Shown in pieces: positions 17,763 through 20,084 of a DNA stretch of 20,084 bases. Source of the DNA: Hemicentrotus pulcherrimus (Eukaryota; Echinodermata; Echinoidea; Camarodonta; Strongylocentrotidae). The notes under the pieces are model-generated. The model worked only from the letters and a program-made list of their open reading frames with translations, was not told where the DNA came from and ran no database searches. Location of the stretch: NCBI GenBank assembly GCA_003118195.1, contig BEXV01002597.1, positions 36,676-56,759 of the forward strand, in the 5' to 3' direction. Both the position numbers and the translations under genes were made by a program. Each line of letters begins with the position of its first letter. Position 1 is the first letter of the stretch.

Positions 17763-19213
17763 AGAGAGAGAAGAGAGAAAAGAGAGACACAGAGACAGAC
17801 AGAAAGAAAAACTAAGAACTAAGAGAGAAAAAGAGAGATGGAGAGCAAGAGAAACAAATTTAGAGAGAGAAAGAGACATATAGAGATAGATATTGGGGGA
17901 CATGGAGAAAGAAAGAGAGAGAAATCAAACAAATGAAACAAAAGTATATATGCTCTTTGCGGTAAGCCTGGTTTAGGTGGTTTGTCCCAGTCGAGGGGAC
18001 ATATGGTAGAAATGGTGAATAGAGAAAATATGAAGGGTCATTTAAAAAAATATATATATCCATTTATGAAGCGCAGCTACTACATGAATATTTTCTACTG
18101 CGTTTAATCAAGCAGTTTTAAGAGCTGGAGTCCCAACTGGCAACAAATTATTCCAAGCAGCTGCCGGTTTTTTAAGGTCGCACAATAGAATCTATACCGG
18201 TATGTGTGCAGTTAGTACCTTTGATGTCTGAGGTTCACTGCCACCAATATCATTGGAAAGAAATATTGTTGTATACATTGTATACTAGCAGTTTTAATTT
18301 GTGAAAAATAGTACAATTCTAAAATCCCAAAACCTTCCTCTACTTCACATGAGTGGAGGGTGGCAAATGTAGATTAATTGCTTGCCAAAGGACATTAGTA
18401 CCACACACTGGGACTCGAACCCAAGACCATGTGATCCACAGTCCGGTGACGTATCCATTAGACCACGACACCTCTATGTATTTCCACATATCATTTCATA
18501 CGCAGCTTATTACCTTGAAATTTTCAACAAAGATATCGCCTTGCCTCTTGGACAGCTTAGTCCCATCCCTGTCATGGCAAAGTGATTGATAGTGATTTTA
18601 AGTACCAGCATAATATGGGAGTCATTCATCAATACTTAATCAGATTTTTGTGGTCTTTTGTATCTTGTTTGACTACCATGTACATGTACATTATGAATAT
18701 ATATTGACTAAAGGAATACATTATACTAGCAATGGTCTTGACTCTTGACTATGAAATATCTCTCCATATTGCTTTAGTGTCAATCATGGATGGTGACATA
18801 GTGGACTGACTTTCAACCAGTTCACCTTGACTGAAGTTGGCAACCACAAAAATGAACAAATGGTGAAAAGTAGTACAACAATGAAAAAAGTAAAAAGTAA
18901 ATTTTTACAGCATAACAGATAGACTTAATGTTGTAAGTACCGTATCCAAATATACAATCTGTCTAAAAAGTTTTCCCACTCCCCCAATTAGGTGTCTACC
19001 GTTTGTACAAAGTATGGATTCAGTATAAATTCAGTATAACTTTAGAATCACAAAATTGATGATTTGACATAATCTGGTCCCTTTCCAGTTGAAATCCTAT
19101 ACTTTTCTTAAGACTTACTTGTTCATTAAAAGAGGAAGATGTGCAAAGTTTGGAGGCTTCCATCCAAACGCTTGATAAAGAGAGAGATGCTTTGATACGG
19201 ATGCTAACCATTC
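3795..19213 (-). CDS. EARS2: Mitochondrial glutamyl-tRNA synthetase, 3' part of a multi-exon gene (5' end outside window)
   Basis: The enzyme attaches glutamate to mitochondrial tRNA(Glu), using ATP, in the mitochondrial matrix; it is a class I, GluRS-type synthetase. Joining exons 19119-19213, 18514-18568, 17492-17596, one copy of the 161-nt exon (15253-15413 or 16368-16528), 14551-14614, 5395-5500, 4615-4779 and 3795-3883 gives 840 nt: 279 residues plus a TGA stop, with GT/AG borders and agreeing phases throughout. This corresponds to roughly the C-terminal half of vertebrate EARS2 (about 520 residues). Visible landmarks are [18 protein letters not shown], the KMSKS-equivalent loop [24 protein letters not shown] and KVLRVAMSG. 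Missing upstream are the transit peptide and the HIGH-type active-site motif. Seven of its introns are 550-1000 bp (taking one copy of the repeated exon), but one is about 9 kb and contains a Toll-like receptor gene on the other strand. Identification rests on conserved motifs recalled from the family. Confidence 0.93.
3961..4157 (-). mobile_element. tRNA-derived SINE, family A, copy 1
   Basis: Read on the minus strand from 4157, a tRNA-like head begins GGCGCAGTAGCTCATTTGG, an A-box-like segment, followed about 40 bases later by GGGTTTGAAACC, a good B box of an RNA polymerase III promoter. The body then continues with TTGGTAAGGCATTAATC and ends near 3961. A second copy with the same order of blocks lies at 6942-7134. 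This copy sits in the last EARS2 intron in the sense orientation. The head is too degenerate for a working tRNA. Confidence 0.8.
4178..4520. repeat. Hairpin-rich dispersed repeat with embedded (CT)n
   Basis: The segment repeats degenerate words of the type CCTGT.TA.AGTGG.C and their complements. Examples are the perfect 11-base arms AAAGACCACTC and GAGTGGTCTTT (about 4265-4299), and a longer imperfect pair around 4440-4495 (CCTGTCTACAGTGGCC against GGTGGCCTTAATAGACAGG). A pure CT run (4379-4415) interrupts it. It lies in an EARS2 intron. The pattern recalls palindromic repeats common in marine invertebrate genomes, but I cannot name a family. Confidence 0.55.
4379..4415. repeat. (CT)n microsatellite
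   Basis: Pure CT dinucleotide run of about 36 bp inside the hairpin-rich repeat. It generates Ser/Leu runs in two overlapping plus-strand frames that are not genes. Confidence 0.95.
4615..4779 (-). CDS. EARS2: EARS2 penultimate coding exon
   Basis: The 165 nt begin with two bases that complete an Asp codon, then [16 protein letters not shown] ... [21 protein letters not shown], and end one base into a codon. The acceptor is a pyrimidine-rich tract ending TCTAG; the donor is GTATAG. The segment belongs to the helical C-terminal anticodon-binding region, and the KYS..MK.LR.A.SG motif is shared with vertebrate EARS2 and, more loosely, with bacterial GluRS. Confidence 0.92.
4780..5394 (-). other. 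EARS2 intron, no other feature seen
   Basis: A 615-bp intron between exons 5395-5500 and 4615-4779, with GTACG donor and TCTAG acceptor. The sequence is unique-looking and AT-rich; no repeat or nested gene is apparent. Confidence 0.75.
5395..5500 (-). CDS. EARS2: EARS2 coding exon (SPDYAFLW exon)
   Basis: The 106 nt encode [18 protein letters not shown] ... SAITQHS and one base of the next codon. They match the vertebrate stretch 'GHI.RL.DL.SP.Y.YLW'. The acceptor is a T-rich tract ending TTTACAG and the donor is CAG/GTACG. This is the first exon after the 9-kb intron that contains the Toll-like receptor gene. Confidence 0.92.
5638..6297 (+). repeat. Dispersed repeat family C, long copy with internal 144-bp trimer
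   Basis: It starts AACTAGATGGACCTTCGACT and ends GAGGCATAA; a shorter copy with the same ends and order is at 12862-13241. Inside, a 144-bp unit containing CTATTTTTGCATACA and CTGTGACCTTTGACCTCA occurs three times in tandem (marker positions 5782, 5926 and 6070). Since 144 is divisible by three, the array keeps a 160-codon frame open (5799-6281) with 48-residue periodicity. The protein resembles nothing known and the frame is a by-product of the repeat. The 3' part carries the GGACG/GACGGA words seen in many invertebrate repeats. Its class is unknown. Confidence 0.85.
6298..6941. other. Intronic sequence, no recognisable feature
   Basis: AT-rich intron sequence between the long family C repeat and the second family A SINE. 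The open frame at 6694-6948 has no recognisable motif. Confidence 0.5.
6942..7134 (-). mobile_element. tRNA-derived SINE, family A, copy 2
   Basis: On the minus strand the head reads GGGGCGATGACTCAGTGGGA, with an A-box-like segment, and then the B box GGGTTTGAAACC, followed by the same body blocks as the copy at 3961-4157 (TTGGTAAGGCATTAATC, then ...AGAGAGGACTTAAAGCC). The two copies share order and length (about 195 bp) but differ at many positions, so they are old or belong to different subfamilies. A short GA/A-rich tract follows at about 7255-7330 on the plus strand. Confidence 0.8.
7135..7639. other. Intronic sequence with A-rich tracts
   Basis: AT-rich sequence holding an impure GA/A tract (7255-7330) and an A13 run near 7417-7429. 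No gene or longer repeat was recognised. Confidence 0.5.
7640..8090. repeat. Degenerate tandem array (about 100-115 bp units) upstream of the receptor gene
   Basis: The word pair TTCAACTG.ACTT / GAGGTTTTCAACTG recurs at about 7650, 7751, 7865, 7967 and 8080. Each is followed by a GGA(A)TGGAC.TTTAGGAAT-like block and then CATCTCTTTGA with a TTC.TC.A.GAACTTTG block. Four to five diverged units are visible. The array ends about 570 bp before the receptor start codon, so it is in or near the promoter region. No protein frame runs through it. Confidence 0.8.
8091..8428. other. Presumed promoter-proximal region, no clear motif
   Basis: Unique-looking sequence between the tandem array and the duplicated leader of the receptor gene. 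I saw no convincing transcription-factor site cluster. Confidence 0.4.
8429..8436 (+). promoter_or_regulatory. Weak TATA-like element
   Basis: TATATAAT lies about 220 bp upstream of the receptor start codon. In AT-rich DNA such a word is common, and only its location suggests a promoter role. Confidence 0.15.
8484..8657 (+). repeat. Duplicated 5' leader of the receptor gene
   Basis: Two diverged copies of a roughly 100-bp unit lie in tandem directly before the start codon. GTTAGCTTTGGCCATTCTAC with AGCAAAC at 8484 is matched by ATTAGCTGTGCCCATTCTGA with AGCAAAC at 8586, and GGCAGTGGTAAA by TGCAGCGGTAAA further on. Both copies carry an acceptor-like pyrimidine tract plus CAG at equivalent places (AG at about 8533-8534 and 8631-8632). 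Confidence 0.75.
8617..8632 (+). promoter_or_regulatory. Candidate 3' splice site in receptor 5' UTR
   Basis: CATTTTCTTTCTGCAG is a strong acceptor-like sequence 25 nt upstream of the ATG. A noncoding 5' exon spliced onto the single coding exon would fit a pattern known for some intronless-coding receptor genes. There is no transcript evidence here and the donor is not identified. Confidence 0.35.
8658..11399 (+). CDS. Toll-like receptor, single coding exon, complete
   Basis: A single-pass membrane receptor expected to bind microbial or endogenous ligands and to signal through cytoplasmic TIR adaptors. The 913 residues show a signal peptide (about 1-28), a short Cys-containing N-terminal cap (C46, C59), and about 20 leucine-rich repeats (about 75-640; for example [24 protein letters not shown]). 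One LRRCT follows (NPFSCTC; C654, C656, C680, C702), then a transmembrane helix (about 705-727) with a basic stop-transfer YRKRRW, then a TIR domain (about 759-905). About 14 N-glycosylation sequons lie in the ectodomain. A single LRRCT makes it the vertebrate-type (single cysteine cluster) architecture. The ATG has A at -3. TIR box 3 ([10 protein letters not shown]893-W894) is present, but box 1 (YQLNIMY) and the BB loop (FGDNDLNIG, 795-803) depart from the usual (F/Y)DAF(I/V)SY and RD..PG. There are no internal stops, so it looks intact. It lies inside an EARS2 intron on the opposite strand. Confidence 0.96.
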   Translation: MLKMTTSHTASRFFLCLWLGAMSLLSAGSVVKDDPGSISPESTRGCQLKNTSLGSKATCTHLNLKSVPRDLPSNTVMLDLSFNKITSLFNSSFAYLPDITTLGLASNILSKIENGAFKLLPHLRELNLHQNRLASLPPGLFWTNNFLSILILSRNRLFSFPSDALPWSNSIKKLDLSTNDISFIDSRDLKPLQNCSLERLFLNNNAFNSLPFNIFSYLSTVRFLDLSSNNFKTFHTSMVLRRTVITTFFIDFCKIHEIIPLNKSHVSLGERGNISKLSLTSNIISYVPDFAFWGFNQTKILSFHGSQVASLSNRSFCGLDHLIQLDLSYNRLTILSLDMFSCNKLLRQLKLNGNNIARLFIGAESGISLLNYLDLAYNNIKDIERNRNNVTFPSVEYIDLSFNKFTGIKRLILSGFTNLKILNMSNNDISTPYSPESFKNLRLLQELYLTNEHSQAINEAFRYLGALRVLNLSFSPLKLTSISQFTNTSSLTRLIMRENSLRSTDMYHVKTKSSLFRGLDSLERLALRQNKLDMLAPGTFNPLKKLKVLDLSQSSITVLSRGVFDSLTTLMSLDLRDNEIKKIPECLLQTQHHLAVLFLSNNELETIPRTLFNETTSLHSLFIQQNKIATIEPKTMFPTNMTMKLDAYGNPFSCTCHLSWFVKWLRSGNVELLNREKTFCSLTSIKKEVNSTILSFNPDQYCGTDIVMITGVSFSAVLIVVICLVAYRKRRWLNYKLFLLKLAIFGYEEINQDFDAQDYEYQLNIMYNEDDEEWVDRIMKPMLQERFPHLRKVIFGDNDLNIGMFYIDALHYATEISFKTVLLISYNSVDDAWFLTKLRIALEHINDTRLDKVILIFIEDIQDEDLPYLARLFLSKNKPYMLWTADEDGQELFWARFEKSMRANRAFNSVIPV
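11400..11784 (+). other. Receptor 3' UTR/flank
   Basis: AT- and A-rich sequence directly after the receptor stop, with several A-runs (11580-11630). No AATAAA hexamer was seen near the stop, so the 3' end of the transcript is not fixed. Confidence 0.4.
11785..11860. repeat. Small foldback, 13-bp perfect arms
   Basis: GGAGGGACTGGCA (11785-11797) and its exact complement TGCCAGTCCCTCC (11848-11860) enclose about 50 bases containing T and A runs. It may be a small foldback element or a hairpin in the receptor 3' UTR. The loop is A/T rich and does not look like a pre-miRNA stem. Confidence 0.7.
11861..12861. other. AT-rich downstream flank with paired GC-box-like words
   Basis: Mostly AT-rich sequence without a gene. 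CATGCGCAGTT occurs at 12070 and CATGCGCAGTTA at 12109, each followed by a TGCC.(A)GGAA block. This is a 39-bp tandem duplication that includes NRF1-like TGCGCA cores. Two AATAAA hexamers are at 12748-12753 and 12762-12767. Confidence 0.5.
12748..12767 (+). promoter_or_regulatory. Possible receptor polyadenylation signals
   Basis: Two AATAAA words lie 14 bp apart, after a CTTTGTTTGAAGGGTG stretch and a T-run. They would give the receptor mRNA a 3' UTR of about 1.35 kb. Only the motif and orientation support this; AT-rich DNA yields such words by chance. Confidence 0.25.
12862..13241 (+). repeat. Dispersed repeat family C, short copy with one internal unit
   Basis: It begins AAACTAGATGGAACTTTGAC and ends GAGGCATAAA, like the copy at 5638-6297, but holds only one 144-bp-type unit (GGCATACATAGTGAGCACTG, then TGACCTTTGACC). 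The shared tail contains ATCCATCAATCGGTTCT and GGGACGTACA. The two copies flank the receptor gene in the same orientation. The tail of this copy (from 13155) recurs after the N at 13746 because of the duplicated block. Confidence 0.85.
13252..13535 (+). mobile_element. tRNA-derived SINE, family B, copy 1
   Basis: The head is GGTATTGTGGTCAATTGAAT (A-box-like), then TTCGCAGTTTGAGTCCTACC (B-box-like). The body contains ATCATTTGGCAAGACATTA, CTCAACCTAGGTGTGG and GAGCGCCAGGAGTG, ending in (ATT)n. The same body words occur in the elements at 15481-15708 (plus) and 18322-18478 (minus). It is repeated at 13844-14127 only because of the N-joined duplication. Confidence 0.75.
13746..13746. other. Single ambiguous base at duplication junction
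   Basis: One N separates the two copies of the 591-bp block and probably marks an assembly join. Confidence 0.95.
13844..14127 (+). mobile_element. SINE family B, copy 1 repeated by the N-joined duplication
   Basis: Identical to the element at 13252-13535 and lying inside the second copy of the duplicated block, so it should not be counted as a separate insertion. Confidence 0.7.
14492..14510. repeat. (AT)n microsatellite
   Basis: A short perfect AT run about 40 bp downstream, on the minus strand, of the donor of EARS2 exon 14551-14614. Confidence 0.9.
14551..14614 (-). CDS. EARS2: EARS2 short coding exon (last exon before the 9-kb intron)
   Basis: The 64 nt begin with one base completing an Arg codon and then encode [20 protein letters not shown] plus K. 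It corresponds to the vertebrate 'LNPVYVERILLLR' stretch. The acceptor is TTTTTAG and the donor AAA/GTAAGT is a consensus site. The phase fits both neighbours. Its downstream intron is the one that hosts the Toll-like receptor gene. Confidence 0.9.
14615..15252 (-). other. EARS2 intron
   Basis: A 638-bp intron between exons 15253-15413 and 14551-14614. It holds a C10 run near 14737-14746 and a perfect palindrome GACCACCC-A-GGGTGGTC near 15054-15070. No gene is seen. From 15030 onward it belongs to the duplicated block. Confidence 0.7.
15253..15413 (-). CDS. EARS2: EARS2 coding exon, copy 1 (THSAMLD exon)
   Basis: The 161 nt encode [20 protein letters not shown] ... GHVYRL ... RRELGE plus two bases of the next codon, matching vertebrate 'F.L..VT.HSA.LD..L...NR.H..RL'. 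The acceptor is TTTTTCTCCAG and the donor AG/GTAATA. It starts in phase 0 and ends in phase 2, so including both copies of this exon in one mRNA would break the frame. Confidence 0.92.
15481..15708 (+). mobile_element. tRNA-derived SINE, family B, copy 2
   Basis: The head is TTGTGGATTAGTGGATAAAT (A-box-like) with ACTATGGATCACA, then AAGGATCAAGTCCCCG (B-box-like). The body words TTTACATTTGCCACTCTCAA and GAGCGCCAGGAGTG are shared with copies at 13252 and 18322. It is antisense to EARS2, starting about 70 bp upstream of the 161-nt exon's acceptor. Confidence 0.7.
15925..15985 (+). repeat. Possible tRNA-like SINE head
   Basis: CTCTGCCGGGGTAGCGTCTG CCTTGCAGTC followed by AAAACCCGGTCCACGC resembles a degenerate tRNA 5' half and B box. 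The A box is poor and no cloverleaf closes, so it is at best a SINE remnant. It recurs at 17040-17100 in the duplicated block. Confidence 0.25.
16144..16144. other. Single ambiguous base at duplication junction
   Basis: One N separates the two copies of the 1114-bp block; probably an assembly join. Confidence 0.95.
16368..16528 (-). CDS. EARS2: EARS2 coding exon, copy 2 (same exon as 15253-15413)
   Basis: Base-for-base the same 161-nt exon, with the same acceptor and donor, in the second copy of the N-joined block. Only one of the two can be part of the reading frame. Most likely there is one exon in the real genome; if the duplication were real, one copy would have to be skipped. Confidence 0.85.
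16596..16823 (+). mobile_element. SINE family B, copy 2 repeated by the N-joined duplication
   Basis: Identical to 15481-15708 with the 1115-base offset of the duplicated block; not an independent insertion. Confidence 0.65.
17492..17596 (-). CDS. EARS2: EARS2 coding exon (CGSGF exon)
   Basis: The 105 nt (35 codons, phase 0 at both ends) encode [20 protein letters not shown], then DDN and NLEQLIAD. They match vertebrate EARS2 'DGFLP..LL..IT.CGSGF..N'. The acceptor is TTCTTACAG and the donor GAT/GTAAGA. It follows the KMSKS-type loop exon and begins the linker to the anticodon-binding domain. Confidence 0.94.
17730..17925. repeat. (GA)n and impure purine tract
   Basis: A clean GA run of about 28 bp followed by about 160 bp of GA/AAGA-rich sequence. 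It produces Ser/Leu-rich minus-strand frames that are not genes. Confidence 0.9.
18322..18478 (-). mobile_element. tRNA-derived SINE, family B, copy 3 (5' part)
   Basis: Read from 18478 on the minus strand, the head is GGTGTCGTGGTCTAATGGAT (A box), then GGACTGTGGATCACATGG and GGGTTCGAGTCCC (an excellent B box), then CTTTGGCAAGCAATTAATC and TACATTTGCCACCC. It is the best-preserved head of the three and only the 5' part of the body remains. It lies 36 bp downstream of the EARS2 exon 18514-18568 donor, in the sense orientation. The missing acceptor-stem pairing argues against a real tRNA gene. Confidence 0.8.
18514..18568 (-). CDS. EARS2: EARS2 coding exon (KMSKS-loop exon)
   Basis: The 55 nt begin with one base completing a Lys codon and encode [23 protein letters not shown] is the KMSKS-equivalent signature of the class I active site that contacts ATP and stabilises the transition state. 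The acceptor is CATGACAG and the donor AAG/GTAATA. It is the most diagnostic short exon of the gene. Confidence 0.95.
18569..19118 (-). other. EARS2 intron, no other feature seen
   Basis: A 550-bp intron between exons 19119-19213 and 18514-18568, with a GTAAGT donor. No repeat or gene recognised. Confidence 0.75.
19119..19213 (-). CDS. EARS2: EARS2 coding exon (EWL...AHLPLL exon)
   Basis: The 95 nt encode [18 protein letters not shown], then [13 protein letters not shown] and two bases of a Lys codon. They match vertebrate 'EWL.ST.KHL.LYQA.GW.PP.FAHLPLLLN'. The acceptor is TTTATTCCTCAG and the donor AA/GTAAGT. The preceding exon should end with a HVLRG-type motif in phase 0; no intact copy of it is found in the window. 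Confidence 0.94.
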
Positions 19214-19537
19214 CTGAGGAATAAACAATCAAATTATTTCAAATAGTTACCTTCTCACTGAAATAATGATATAACTGGTTTAAAATGGGTTTTGTAATGC
19301 TTTCTTCAATTGACATGAAACAAAAAAGCACTCAAGAAATTTTTACAAGTAAAAATACATAAACTGTGAATTAATGTTTCTGTTATACAGCCTACGTTTC
19401 ACTAAAGAGAATATATCTGGTGGTTATGTATGCACATCACAATTATGAATATAACCACAGTGAAGACTCACAATCAATATTTTTCCAATGCAGCGTTTGC
19501 TACTTTTAAGTTAACAGTAAAAATCTTGCATCTCTTC

Positions 19538-19594
19538 CTGGCTTGTTTCCATCACGTGATCATCTACAACATTGGCAAAGTGATGCAAGGAAGC
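19538..19594 (-). pseudogene. EARS2: Decayed or mis-assembled fragment of the preceding EARS2 exon
   Basis: On the minus strand this reads ASLHHFANVVDDHVMETSQ. The core HFANVVDDHVM matches the conserved GluRS block normally written G(F/Y)PTYHxAxVVDDHxMxISHVLRG. It lies on the right strand and about 320 bp upstream of the exon that should follow it. The flanks are wrong: the usual GFPTY is replaced, the HVLRG end is absent, and no suitable donor follows. Either this is a degenerate partial copy with the real exon beyond 20084, or the local sequence carries errors. A chance match of this length in the right place seems unlikely. Confidence 0.5.
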
Positions 19595-19788
19595 CTATGT
19601 ACAGGCCTTGTCCAGACTAGACCAGTGCTAGGATTTGTTCTTTCATATCTTCTGAGTGTATGGTTGGTAAATTGGACAGTATAGTTTCATAGGAGGGGTC
19701 TATAGCCTTGAATATTTCTGGGATAAGTTCTTATGTATCCTCTGAGTACATCATTAGCAATTAAGATAGCCATCTTGAGGCATGGGGA
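19595..19788. other. No recognisable feature
   Basis: Presumed EARS2 intronic sequence between the decayed exon fragment and the foldback element. Nothing recognised. Confidence 0.4.
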
Positions 19789-20070
19789 GTGTTTCACAAA
19801 GACTAAAATCAACTTTAAGTTGGACTTAACTATGGCAGGCCCTTCATGCCACTGGTTGCTCTCACCATTGGTTTTTCAAGTATAATCTTTAGATAATATT
19901 TTTTCCTTTATTAGTGAACTATCAAAAAAGGTACATTCTGTAGATTTGTGACCATGATTTGTACGTCCCTTGAGAAACCAACGCCAGTAAATGATGAGAG
20001 CAAACAGTGCGATGAACTGACTGCCATAGTTAAGTCCAACTTTAAGTTGATCTTAGTCTTTGTGAAACAC
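19789..20070. mobile_element. MITE-like foldback element with 50-bp terminal inverted repeats
   Basis: The left arm 19789-19838 (GTGTTTCACAAAGACTAAAA ... TATGGCAG) is matched by the right arm 20021-20070 as its reverse complement, with 48 of 50 positions agreeing by my count. About 180 bp of non-coding sequence lies between. Total length is about 280 bp with no open frame, as expected of a non-autonomous DNA transposon. GTGTTTCACAAAG termini resemble those of foldback repeats common in marine invertebrates. The right flank is a C run at the window edge, so a target-site duplication cannot be read. Confidence 0.88.
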
Positions 20071-20084
20071 CCCCCCCCCCCCCC
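20070..20084. repeat. Terminal poly-C run
   Basis: The window ends in 15 consecutive C (14 after the element's final base), directly at the foldback element's edge; the start of the window is a G run of eight. Both may mark where the underlying assembly stopped. Confidence 0.9.

Larger units (their letters stand above)
17597..18513 (-). other. EARS2 intron with SINE and purine tract
   Basis: A 917-bp intron between exons 18514-18568 and 17492-17596. It contains the GA-rich tract 17730-17925 and the family B SINE at 18322-18478; the remainder is unremarkable. Confidence 0.8.

Noticed and set aside
17565..17903. 112-codon Ser/Leu-rich minus-strand frame
   Set aside because: It is a translation of the GA-rich purine tract; only its downstream end overlaps the real EARS2 exon, in a different frame.
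18400..18478. Functional tRNA gene on the minus strand
   Set aside because: A and B boxes are good, but the acceptor stem does not pair and the body continues like the other two SINE copies.
19430..19684. 84-codon plus-strand frame
   Set aside because: It runs antisense to the EARS2 exon fragment at 19538-19594 and has no recognisable motif.
1..20084. CRISPR array, bacterial operon, riboswitch or phage attachment site
   Set aside because: Nothing fits; GT/AG introns, SINEs and gene content are those of an animal nuclear genome.

Overview
The window looks like animal nuclear DNA, most probably from a sea urchin or close relative. This is inferred from AT-rich sequence with introns, an intronless vertebrate-type Toll-like receptor (sea urchins carry very large families of these), dense tRNA-derived SINEs, MITE-like foldbacks and microsatellites. 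No species-diagnostic gene was found, so the placement is an inference.

Two protein-coding genes can be supported. The first is on the minus strand and spans most of the window. It is the 3' half of EARS2, the mitochondrial glutamyl-tRNA synthetase, in eight coding exons: 19119-19213, 18514-18568, 17492-17596, 15253-15413 (second copy 16368-16528), 14551-14614, 5395-5500, 4615-4779 and 3795-3883. All splice sites are GT/AG and all phases agree. Together they give 279 residues and a stop, from the active-site region through the KMSKS-type loop and the anticodon-binding domain. The 5' half lies beyond the right edge. A decayed-looking fragment of the preceding exon sits at 19538-19594.

The second gene is a complete single-exon Toll-like receptor on the plus strand (8658-11399, 913 aa). 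It has a signal peptide, an LRR ectodomain, one LRRCT, a transmembrane helix and a TIR domain. It lies entirely inside the unusually long (about 9 kb) EARS2 intron between exons 14551-14614 and 5395-5500, in the opposite orientation.

Layout from left to right: 1-3400 is gene-free and microsatellite-rich, with a tiny reverse-transcriptase fossil; 3480-3551 is a homopolymer block; 3795-5500 holds the last three EARS2 exons with a SINE and a hairpin-like repeat in the introns; 5638-7134 holds a dispersed repeat with an internal 144-bp trimer and a second SINE; 7640-8090 is a degenerate tandem array in front of the receptor; 8480-8657 is the receptor's duplicated leader; 8658-11399 is the receptor; 11400-12860 is its 3' flank; 12862-14337 is repeat material that is duplicated around a single N; 14551-19213 holds the remaining EARS2 exons, with a 1114-bp block (exon included) duplicated exactly around another single N; and 19789-20070 is a MITE-like foldback at the right edge.

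The two genes have unrelated jobs: EARS2 charges mitochondrial tRNA-Glu, and the receptor senses microbes. Their only link is physical nesting. Both N-joined duplications look like unmerged assembly overlaps, and the exon phases argue that two copies of the EARS2 exon cannot both be used.
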